This document shows positions 1 to 9,202 of a stretch of 52,709 bases of DNA, in pieces. The stretch lies in contig UYJD01000002.1 of assembly GCA_900618795.1 (NCBI GenBank), forward strand, positions 1,556,465 to 1,609,173, written 5' to 3'. This DNA is from Cyanodermella asteris (Eukaryota; Ascomycota; Lecanoromycetes; Ostropales; Stictidaceae). The number at the start of each line of letters is the position of its first letter. The stretch's first letter is position 1. The translations under genes and the position numbers were made by a program. The notes under the pieces were generated by a model. That model saw only the letters and a program-made list of their open reading frames with translations. It made no database searches and was not told where the DNA came from.

Positions 1-596
1 CGCCTACACAGTCAACCAACCCGTGCCCGCGTTACATACCATCCCACTGCCCGTCTCTTTGCCGACAGGCCAACAGACCTTCTCACGATATCCTTTCCAA
101 GGATATTCTCCTCCGCGCAGAAAAGCTCACAAGAAGTACAACAGCCACGAACTACACCACGTTAAACTCAGACTGATGTGAGCACGTTTCTGCGAGGGGG
201 CCCGAGCTTCATGCTATTTTACGTGCACCGAAAACATTCGTTCCATAGCCGGAGGGTAGCAATCGCCGCCGGTGCCCCATTCATACTAGGTAGCTGAGTG
301 TATAGCTAAACACCCTCGCAAGTCTCCAGCTAAATACCGCGCTACATGTCCAGCTAAGTGTCTACGTAAGTACCTACTTAAGGAGGACACCGGCAGAAAC
401 TTGTTTCTACCCACCTTCATTTCAATTTCCACCAGTTTCCGCAGTCATTTCGTGACGAGCACAAAATTGAACAGGCTTGGTTTTACTTGTGTTCTCCATT
501 AGCTTGGTATTCTGGTTCGTGAGACTTGTTCGCAGCGAGTGCAATACTACCGGTATTGATTACGGGCATTGTGTCAGATGAAGACTTGAATTGACT
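1..596. other. Intergenic flank, no gene seen
   Basis: No coding frame with a recognisable product was found. Positions about 290-385 hold a degenerate short repeat in which variants of AGCTAA/AGCTGA recur every 12-24 bases and end in a CTTAAG-like palindrome. The rest is unremarkable 3' flank of the minus-strand gene that follows. Confidence 0.5.
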
Positions 597-1946
597 TTAA
601 AGCTGCTTCCTGGTCACGTCGAGATTGATTTTCACAATGTCCAAGACCACCGAAGGGTCTGCAAAATCAACCTGTATCATGCTTACTCTGCTCCGCCATG
701 ATGGATCCGGAATGAGCACATTTCTTACATACAGGTTCATGATCGGACTCAACTTCGCAGGAGTGGTGGTGATGCTCTTATCCCAGAAGCTTCTGATCAG
801 GTCGCCAAAGTTGTTCATGGACGGCGTGAGCTGACACTGCGCTGCCCAAAAGTGCGTCAAAGTTACGATTTTCGTTTGGTTTGTGTTCATCCAGGCCTCG
901 ATTGCTGCGCGGACCTTCTCCGGATCATTGCTTTTCCAGGTGTCAGATGTGTATGGGCCATCAAGGACTCCGTTTCCGGGTAATTTCCATACAAAGTCCC
1001 GAACGAAGGTTTTCACGTCTTGAGCCGAGAATTCTTTGTTGATCGGCGGCGTACTGCCATCGTCCCCGGGCGTCGCGTCGGCGATGATCACGAAGTTCCG
1101 CCCCTGAGCACGGATCTCTGAAATTGTCGGGATGAGTAGCTGCTGACCACCGCTGACATGATCCGGACTCCGGATACATTTCCCGCCCTGTGCCAACGTG
1201 TTAAACAGGGTTTGCCATATCGTGTCCGGAAAGTTGGAGGTGTCCTTCAGTGTTAGATGAATCGCAATAACTTCTGTTGGATTTTCTTCCACGAATTTCA
1301 GAAGCTGGCCTGCGATCGTCTTCTGCCAATTTTTCGTGCCAAGTCCATCCTCTTTCGTCAAGCCATTCGGACCGTCTGCAAAGAGGTCGCCGGTTCTTTT
1401 TGCAGCTCCATGGAACGGCCAGAATTGCGAATCAGGTGAGGTCTTGTTTGCGCGTTCCAGACGCAAGTCGAAGTATCGAACCCCGATGCGAGCTTGCTCG
1501 TATGTGTTTTGGGACTGACAATGCCAATTGAAACGTGCGACGTTTGTCGGAAAGCTCCCTGAGCCATATGTTGCAGAATCGTGCGTGCCGGGAAGACACA
1601 ATCGGGTTATTGGCCACTCGAGTGCTTCAGGTCGCAGTGAGGTTAACTTTCCTTGCCAATTGGGGAGATCGGCTGCAGTGATATCAGGCGAGGTGCTATT
1701 AATTTCGACTTCAGTATCCGCTGGTGGAGATGCTCCTGGCCCAGGCCCGGACACTTGCGCCGAAGTTGTGGCTAAGGGTTGTTGCGCCTCATGACCTTCG
1801 GCGACCAACGCCTGAGATTCAGGCTGGGTGAGATTATCGATAGTCGCAAGATTCACTCTCACTTCTTCGCTTGAGAGAGCTGGGCCTTGCGTGCCTGTCT
1901 GCTCACTTAGGAGTAGTGTCTGGTCAGATGGTGCAGGGACTGCCAT
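597..1946 (-). CDS. PLC-like phosphodiesterase (PI-PLC X-domain protein)
   Basis: A 449-residue protein. The N-terminal ~95 residues are low-complexity and probably disordered. The remainder resembles the X-box half of phosphatidylinositol-specific phospholipase C: residues ~111-128 read WPITRLCLPGTHDSATYG with His122 in the position of the first catalytic histidine, followed by a YFDLRL strand and by FWPFHG with His179 as the second. A strand PTEVIAIHLTLKD follows. There is no Y-box, C2 or EF-hand, so it resembles the small single-domain fungal/bacterial type rather than a signalling PLC. No signal peptide is visible. The open frame extends to 1958 only through a TTG; the first ATG is at 1944-1946 and was taken as the start. 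Substrate is not shown by sequence. The neighbouring AIM18-like gene is divergent. Confidence 0.85.
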   Translation of the reverse strand: MAVPAPSDQTLLLSEQTGTQGPALSSEEVRVNLATIDNLTQPESQALVAEGHEAQQPLATTSAQVSGPGPGASPPADTEVEINSTSPDITAADLPNWQGKLTSLRPEALEWPITRLCLPGTHDSATYGSGSFPTNVARFNWHCQSQNTYEQARIGVRYFDLRLERANKTSPDSQFWPFHGAAKRTGDLFADGPNGLTKEDGLGTKNWQKTIAGQLLKFVEENPTEVIAIHLTLKDTSNFPDTIWQTLFNTLAQGGKCIRSPDHVSGGQQLLIPTISEIRAQGRNFVIIADATPGDDGSTPPINKEFSAQDVKTFVRDFVWKLPGNGVLDGPYTSDTWKSNDPEKVRAAIEAWMNTNQTKIVTLTHFWAAQCQLTPSMNNFGDLIRSFWDKSITTTPAKLSPIMNLYVRNVLIPDPSWRSRVSMIQVDFADPSVVLDIVKINLDVTRKQL

Positions 1947-2635
1947 AGTTACCGTCAAGGCCTCTCAACGATGCAGAGTATCGTTACAAGCTCTGGAAGA
2001 AAGCGGCGATGAATGTTACGCGATAACTTCTTCAGACGCGACATGGAGATGTTGCCAAACGGTGTACTGTACTTGAAGCTGGTGATGGCGATTAAGGTTT
2101 CCACGTGCACCATTTCAAGCTTCTCTAGAGAGGTCATCAGCAGCGGAGCCATCACGGCAGCCGCGCAGGTGAAGAGCAACATCTTTAAGCCCTCGTCCCA
2201 TCAGTCTTTCCGACGGGTACTGTCTGTTTAATACTCCCCGGTCAGCAAGTGAGAACAAAACTTCCTCAGCCCGGATTATGATTATTGGTCCGATGCCGCG
2301 GCGCCGCAAGTGCGTCGCCTAAGGCTGTATCTAGACGACTACAAATTCAAGTAGCTGAATAGCCGGACATCTGGTTGATCAATGGCTTGGGTAGTTAGCT
2401 GGGCAATTGGTTGGGTGCTTGCCATTTGGCTTACGCCTTCTTGAAGACATCAGATGTAAGAGCTCCCAAGTTTGACCAATCAGACAAGGTGCAGCTGGAG
2501 GAGCATCATCATTGAACCCAAACTCCGCACCCCAGCTTGCCGAGTCTCATTACGACAATTCCGACTCGACTGTGCTCGCAACACACCCGACCCTGTTTGC
2601 TTGTCAGTACGCTCGGCATCTCTTGTCCTGCAGCG
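1947..2635. other. Divergent intergenic region, PLC-like / AIM18-like
   Basis: About 690 bases between two divergent starts, presumably holding both promoters. I see no clear TATA box. A run at 2345-2430 has repeated AGCTG/TTGGTTGGG-like words but no exact tandem unit. The only open frames are short antisense ones without recognisable content. Confidence 0.5.
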
Positions 2636-3799
2636 ATGTCCGTACCGCTCGCGTCGAGAGCGGCCTTTAGGCGGCAAGTCCTAACACCCCGAAGCTCGTT
2701 TACACCATGCCTGAGAAACCCGCAACGAACTCCTCTCCGTCAGTTATCTAGGTCAATATCACATAGCGAAGGACCCAAGAAGAATGTATTCAACCCGCTG
2801 GACAAGATGGCGTCGCAGCGCGCGCTGGACGAAGAGATTGCGTACTACAAGAGAAGGATGCGATTTGCCGGCACTGGGTTGATTCTCAGCTTCATAGGCC
2901 TGGTCATGGTCACCTACATCTTCCCCCCCGAGCCTGTAAAGCCCGACAAGCTCGAAGCGGCCCCAGGTGCACCAGACTTCGGAACCGGAAAGCCCACCAT
3001 CGCCGGTGTCAACGTCGAATTGGTCGAAACCGGCACGTCAACGATTCCACACTTTCCCAGAACGATCACGTTGCCGGCGCAAGAGTCGACGAAAACAGCT
3101 GCGCTTCCCTCGGGAATTGGCGACGCTGACTCCGAATATACGTTGCTGGGGTTGGGAATCAGGACTGTCAGCTTCTTGGGCATTCAGGTCTACGTTGTGG
3201 GAATCTACGTTGCGAACACGGATTTGACGGCATTACAAGCGGCGTTTGTGAAAGAGGCGGCCAGTATTGAGAGCGCAAGCACTTTGATCGCCGGAGAGAA
3301 GGATTCGCTGCGCAAAAGGCTACTTGACCCCGTAGAAGGAGAACAGATCTGGGAGAAGGTGCTTCAGCAGAGCGGAGCCCGAAGCGTAGTCCGCATAGTC
3401 CCGACCAGGAATACAGACTTCCCTCATTTGAGAGACGGCTTCGAGCGAGGTATCAATGCGCGCGTCAAGGCTCGGCCGGGCTTGGCTGAAGATGAGACAC
3501 TAGGGCAAAGTGTACAAGCTTTCAAGTCGTTATTCGGGAAGGGAAGTCTGAAAAAAGGCGAAGTCATGCTTTTGGAGAGAGGCCGAGAAGGCCAGTTGAA
3601 GGCGTGGGTTCAAGGCAAGAAGCCGGATAACTATGAATCCCTCGGTGAAGTAAAGGATGAAAGGATAAGTCGCTTGATGTGGCTTGGATACTTGGGAGGC
3701 AAAACGGTTGCGAGCGAGCCATGCCGACAGAGCATGGTAGAAGGTGTGATGGCCGTAGTTGAAAGGCCAGTCGGTACTGCCGAGACCCAGGTCATATAA
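2636..3799 (+). CDS. AIM18: AIM18/AIM46-like mitochondrial protein, chalcone-isomerase fold
   Basis: A 387-residue protein. The N-terminus is rich in Arg/Ser/Thr without acids for about 45 residues, as in a mitochondrial presequence, and is followed by a membrane span (FAGTGLILSFIGLVMVTYIF, about residues 80-99). The C-terminal ~220 residues match the fungal chalcone-isomerase-like family: LLGLGIRTVSFLGIQVYVVG is the characteristic first strand-helix block, followed by the R...VR..P.RNTDFPHLRDGF segment. In yeast, Aim18 and Aim46 are mitochondrial members of this fold without flavonoid isomerase activity, so the fold name should not be read as enzyme function. The open frame reaches upstream to a TTG at 2537, but the first ATG (2636) gives a normal presequence. 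It converges on no gene; the TBC gene follows on the same strand. Confidence 0.85.
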   Translation: MSVPLASRAAFRRQVLTPRSSFTPCLRNPQRTPLRQLSRSISHSEGPKKNVFNPLDKMASQRALDEEIAYYKRRMRFAGTGLILSFIGLVMVTYIFPPEPVKPDKLEAAPGAPDFGTGKPTIAGVNVELVETGTSTIPHFPRTITLPAQESTKTAALPSGIGDADSEYTLLGLGIRTVSFLGIQVYVVGIYVANTDLTALQAAFVKEAASIESASTLIAGEKDSLRKRLLDPVEGEQIWEKVLQQSGARSVVRIVPTRNTDFPHLRDGFERGINARVKARPGLAEDETLGQSVQAFKSLFGKGSLKKGEVMLLERGREGQLKAWVQGKKPDNYESLGEVKDERISRLMWLGYLGGKTVASEPCRQSMVEGVMAVVERPVGTAETQVI

Positions 3800-4054
3800 A
3801 ATATCGCCATCTGAGGAAGTTCGATGGTTGGGATCGTGAATAAATCAGACACCCAAAAATGTATCATAGCACGGAAGCTCCTACCAATTGTGGCCCGGAA
3901 ACTCAAAGTTCAAGAACAAAGCATTGTAAGAAACAAGAAATTTGGTCTGATGCATGTTTCTCGTAGCCGTCGGTCATGAGAGTTCTGACCTGTTATTCAG
4001 CATTAGACCCCATCCTTGAAACTGGTGGTTGGGAAGAGGGGCGTCATATCACCC

Positions 4055-6496
4055 ATGAGCTCAGTGCGACTCACGTACATTGACCACACACACCACGCAA
4101 ACTTCTGCAAATCACTCATACAAATGACGAAAGTCGAAGACCCCAAGCACGTAGCTCTGAGGCGCGCTTCTGTCAATCTGCTAATATGTACGCAGGGCCA
4201 AGTGGGATGCGACATTCGCCGACAGCGTCAACCTGTCTGACCTGAGGGCAGCGGTTCGACGTACGCCACAGCACAACCCCTGCATCAAAGGCTATAGATC
4301 TATATGTTGGAGAGTAGGGTTCATCACCTCAATGAGGACCATCACCGGCTTACCTTGTCTAGGCGTTTTTGTTGTATCAAAATCTCGACCGCACGTCATG
4401 GCCAAAGTCGACCCGCGACTCGCGGAGCGCCTATGGCTCGCTGAAGGAACACCTTATGCAAGCTTTCGAGACCGATCAAGATCCATCCAACAGTGATCCT
4501 CTCGCAGGAGATACAAAAGTGGGTCCCTTCTCCCAACGCCATTCTGAAAGTCATCTGACATGTGCTGAGACTTTCGAAGCCACATGGACAAGCGCTCAAG
4601 CAGGATGAGGCTCTTCGAGCTGAGATCCTGCAAGATGTTGAACGATGCCTGCCTGAGATCCCATTCTTCCGAGCGACAGAGAACCAGGCCATGCTTCTGA
4701 ATGTTCTCTTCGTCTATTGCAAGATCAACGCAGATCTTGGCTACAGGCAGGGTATGCATGAGTTATTGGCACCAATCCTTTGGGTAGTGCAGCAAGACGC
4801 AGCTTCCGTTGGCGCTTCGACGTCAGCATCTCAAGACAAGCTCTTGTCCGAGATCCTGGACCCTCAGTACGTGGAGCACGATGCGTTCAGCCTCTTCTGT
4901 ATCGTCATGCAGACCGCCAAGTCCTTCTACGAGATGACATCTGGGGCCCAGCAGTCACCAGGCTCAAAGGGCGAGTCCCCGATCGTGGAACGCAGCCGTC
5001 GAATTCACGAGGACTATCTCAGCAAAGCTGACCCTGAGCTCGCGACGCACCTCACAGCAATTGACATTTTGCCGCAGATTTTCGTAATCCGTTGGATCAG
5101 GCTTCTCTTTGGCCGAGAGTTCCCATTTGAGCAGGTCTTGACCCTATGGGACATGATCTTTGCAGAGGACCCTGCTTTAAACCTCGTTGATCACGTTTGT
5201 CTGGCAATGTTGTTGCGGATCAGATGGCAGCTGCTCGAGGCGGACTACAGCTCAGCGTTGACGTTGTTACTTCGATATCCGGAGCCCAAATCGCCTCGAG
5301 ACACGCCAGGTCTGGTCAGCGACGCAGTCTATTTGAGTAAGCACATGGATTTGCAAGGTGGATCAACAGTCATTCGAAAGTACTCGGGCAAATCACCTCT
5401 TGCTGCGCTGGCGCAGTCTGGAGGCGAACCCGTGAAGCGAAAAGGTGCCCACACGCCGCACACTTCTGTCGACATAAATAGGACCCTGTCTCCGTTGCGG
5501 TCATCTGCAGACTACATTCAGAACCATGGTGGTATCGAAGCGATTTTGCAAGGAGCAGCCAAGAATGTGTACTCACGAAGTGAGCAGTGGGGGTTGAACA
5601 AAGCCATCCGTGGTGCCGTCCAGAACTTCCAAAACAACGCATTGTCGCCTCCACGCTCACGAGAATCGGGCTCCAGGTGGTCTCTTGACGAAGGAAAGAT
5701 CGTGAAGACGGATGCTGCCTCCACTGCAGAAGCCTTGAAGATATTGCAAGAACGAAACCAAATACTTGCCAAGATGTTCGAAGAGTCGCTCGGGGAACTG
5801 AGCGATCAGGCTAGAAGTCTCGAGGACCAAGGGGCAGAATCAGCTGCGAACGCGTTGACACTAACGACGGCTAAGCTGCACTATCTGCAGGTGTACCTCC
5901 AAGACTCACAGCTCCCTCTCGACCCGCAGTTTGGCCAGAAGCATAAATCGGCGAACCTGGCACCCAGACCTAGCTTACAACCGGGCGCAGCAGGACGAAG
6001 TCCGCCTTCATCTCCTACACCAACACCGCGAGCCACCGCACAAGCTTCAGCCTCCCTACCCATTTCCTCCAAATCCGCCTTTGCCGGCGAGTCCGTCAAA
6101 TCGCCCACGGACCAATACCTTGCCGACCCCCTCTCGTCAGCCCCTTCAATATCGCAGGAAAACACCGCCTCGTCACCGCGCGTGAGACCATCGCTGGCCG
6201 AATCATCGTACTCTTGGATGCTCGGCGATGAGAAGCCAAAGTCGGAGTTCGTCACGTCGAAGCCTTTTGTCTCATCTGCGGATCGAAAGTCAACCGAAAG
6301 GCAGAATAATGCAGCCAGGTCAAAGGCTAGCTTCCTATTTGGTGATGATGCGGGTGGGAGTAATGCCAAGACTGGGCCGAGCCCAGCAAAGGTGACGAGG
6401 GCCACTGGAGATGATGATGGGTTTACGAGCCCGAAGCTCCAAGGCGGGATCTCGAGGGCTGGTGGCTCGGACGGTGGGAGCTTTGGGCCGTTGTAG
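4055..6496 (+). CDS. TBC domain Rab-GAP, TBC1D5 type (4 exons)
   Basis: A Rab GTPase-activating protein; family members act on Rab7-class GTPases in endosomal and retromer traffic. I rebuilt four exons: 4055-4074, 4196-4313, 4363-4518 and 4580-6496 (736 aa). All three introns are GT-AG (121, 49 and 61 bp) with CTAAT, CTTAC and CTGAC branch-like sites, and all phases agree. The upstream exons supply WDATFADSVNLSDLRAAV, then a YRSICWR block and AFLLYQNLDRTSWPK, which is the usual start of this family. The catalytic signatures are present: ILQDVER (Arg120 of IxxDxxR) and GYRQG (Gln155 of YxQ), followed by MHELLAPILWVV. The C-terminal half (from about residue 330) is low-complexity, with Ser/Pro runs and a short coiled-coil-like stretch near 445-510. 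The first exon (seven codons) is the least certain part. The frame starting at 4562 alone would lose the domain's N-terminus. Confidence 0.85.
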
Positions 6497-6681
6497 AGTA
6501 AGGATTTTGCTGTATCACTGGTACATACCCTGCGTCAAATTCCTTTTTCCCGTTGTCATAGCATGAGTATGGCTTCATAAATCTGGGATTGGCTTTCATT
6601 GGTTCGGCGAATGCTAATGCTCTTGTCCTGAATCAACACTGCCGCATCTGTTGCGGGTCGTCTATCCACAAATTTAAGGGA

Positions 6682-8529
6682 TCATGAAGTCTCCTCTGCT
6701 TTGATTTCCGTCGAGGTGTCCGCATTGATCTCCGCCTTGACTTCCGCGTGGACTGTAGCATCTGCTTTGGCCGTCTTCCGTCGCTTGAAGCTACCGCGTG
6801 CCTCGACCCTCTCACCCTCAATCGGAAGAACCCTCGTAGCCGTGAAGACATATCCTTCCGGGCCCCCAATACCCGTCATGAGTGGATGCGTCCTGCCCGG
6901 CAACACCTGCCAAGGCCTCATTCTCGCAGTATACACTGTCGGATTCAACAGCAACGTCGGGTTGCAAGGAAAGTCCTCCGACGGTAGCTCCTCGGCGCTG
7001 ACGTCCGCATTCAGGAACGCAGCCTTTCGCATCGCACTATGATAGTCCGTCAACTCTGCCAAGGGTTCTATATTCGGCGAGTAGACTACCACTTGCGCGC
7101 CGCCTCTGAGCAGTGGCGCCAGATGATGTATCACGCTCTCCGGCGCCATCACCGAAGCCACAATCAAGCCGTCGAAGCCGCCGGCGCGTGTCTGATCGAT
7201 CACGCCCTTGGTGCGCTCCCATCTTCGCCGTTTGCGGTAGTAGGCGCCTCGCTTTGCCGACTTCCACTTTTCGAGCGTCTCCTTCTCGACAATTTCGGGT
7301 TCTTCGTAGGTGGGGTCTTCTTCCGGGTGTAGGAGTTGGAGCCAAGAGACAGTTTTGAGATGTCGGTGGAGCGGGTGATCGGGGTCGGAATTTGTCTGGT
7401 CATAGTTGTAGTAGGATAGGAGGGAGAGGTTGGGTTGGGCATTTGTGTGGACGAGGGTTATGGTGTTGTCGGTTGCGCTCATGTGGCTTTCCTGCGCGAG
7501 GACGGCTTTAGGGACGGGTCGAGGTGGCTTTGATTGGGTTGGTGTTGTAGACTCGACTCCGTCCATGTTTTCGTCGCTTTGCGTTGGTACCGAAGGAGCA
7601 ACTTCTCGGAGCTCGTCGGGGTTTGTGTCTGCATTGGATCCTTGCTCGGGCGTCGTAGTATGCAATATTCCGAGCTTCTCAGCGACAGCAGCGATTATCA
7701 GCCCTCCCGTCTCATCGACGACCAGCCAGCGACCTCGTGGAATGTCGTGGAACAGCGATGAGGAGCCAGAAATTATATTTGGATCAGTATAGTGGACATT
7801 GGACCAGCTAGCTATCAGGGATAGAGACTCTTCTCTCATGTCCATGACTTTTGATGCCTCTTTCTCGTACAACCACCATCGTGCCAGGAAAGGAACATCG
7901 AGCGGAACTGGCACGAATCGTCGGAGATATTTCTGAGCTTTCCTCGTGGTGTATTTTGCGAGCGAGAATGCGGTCTTCTTGTCAAGCTCCGAATGTGACT
8001 CCATAATTTTGGCAATGATATCTCGGCCAGATGCAGACTCGGCTTGCTTGAGCTCCTCGATATCAGCCATGGTAAGTTTCTGAGCGGCATTGTCGTCGAG
8101 GATGTTCCTGTTGGTCCTGAGCAGTACCTTGCCGGCCTGGTCAACTAGCTCGAACTGGCCTTTACTAGATTCTGTAGTCTGGTCTCGAGTGGGTTGCTCT
8201 TCGGACAATTCGGCTTCTGGTATCTCATCCTGAGCATAGAGTTCAGAAGGACTGACGACTCGGAGCTTGGTTCGCTTCCCTTCACCACCAGTGTCTGCTA
8301 TCTCATATGTGAGGTAGAATGGTCTACCGATGAGATCATTTGCAGCGAAATTTCCGAATTTCCCTAACGATACAGTGCTATTTGCGGTCAGCGATCTGGA
8401 TGAAGTAAGCATTCCTTAAATGCTCACCAGTCACATAACGTACGTATTGGGCTTAAGCTGAGTGACCTTGTGCAGTCCCGACGGGAGCCGCAAGGCCACA
8501 TAGACGTGAGGACGGATGTAGTCCTCCAT
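6682..8529 (-). CDS. TRM6: tRNA (adenine-58-N1) methyltransferase non-catalytic subunit TRM6
   Basis: Trm6 (Gcd10) pairs with Trm61 to make m1A58 in the T-loop of tRNAs, including initiator tRNA-Met, in the nucleus. I model two exons on the minus strand: 8529-8444 and 8377-6682, with a 66-bp GT-AG intron (GTACGT donor, CTGAC branch, AATAG acceptor); the total is 593 aa. The first exon encodes MEDYIRPHVYVALRLPSG, the family's usual opening, and runs into TVSLGKFGNFAANDLIGRPF, the conserved barrel. Later blocks typical of Trm6 include KTAFSLAKYTTRKAQKYLRR and the Rossmann-like GFDGLIVASVMAPESVIHHL with PWQVLPGRTHPLMTG near the C-terminus. The end is Lys/Glu/Ala-rich. Starting at the ATG at 8412 would begin inside the intron. 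It is divergent from the MINDY gene across 673 bp. Confidence 0.92.
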
Positions 8530-9202
8530 CTTGAGCAGAATCTGAGCTCCTCAGCTGATTAGCATGCCGTCGTTTCCATGGACTCCGACATAAAAGTTGA
8601 GTACGAGGACGGAGTAGACTCCGGCCCAGTTCGATGCTCGTAAAAGTCTTGGATCTACTAAGCTAACCTTGCTTGGTCGAATCTTAAGAATTGTGAAGCA
8701 TCATGCTGCGTGCTCCAGTGCTCGCGATATTCTAGGTATTGCTATAATAACCGGGACGCAGTGAAGCTGTCGAGCATGCATGGCCAGCATGGCGAAGCGT
8801 TGTCGCCAAGGAAGCTGTTGGCGGGGAGCTCGAAGCTCCAGGATGCGATGACATGGACTTCATGCTTCATTCCGCGCCGGCCATGACGTTCAAACACTGA
8901 GAAGCGACTCACATCTCCTTCATCGCCAAACTACTAGCCACCATTGCGACTTCGTCTGTCAGAGCAAGCCTTTGGCTGTGTCTTTACAGCTCCCTGCGGA
9001 CGATCGGCAGACACCGCCGCAGTACCCGCTTGGCTCGTATATGTCTGCCTAGGAAGCATCGCCAATGCTCCCAAATTGAATTACAGCCCGGCCCGATGAT
9101 ATCCTTACTTGCGCTTTCTCCCATTTCTATCTCCCGAACCTATAACTAATACTAGCTTCCTCGAGATCATCATCAACACACCTGTTTCCACTCTGAATCG
9201 CG
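8530..9202. other. Divergent intergenic region, TRM6 / MINDY
   Basis: A 673-base region between two divergent starts, so probably a shared promoter region. No coding frame of note and no clear TATA box. Nothing else recognised. Confidence 0.5.

Noticed and set aside
5881-6405. 174-codon minus-strand frame opposite the TBC gene
   Set aside because: Antisense to the low-complexity tail of a supported gene; no recognisable content.
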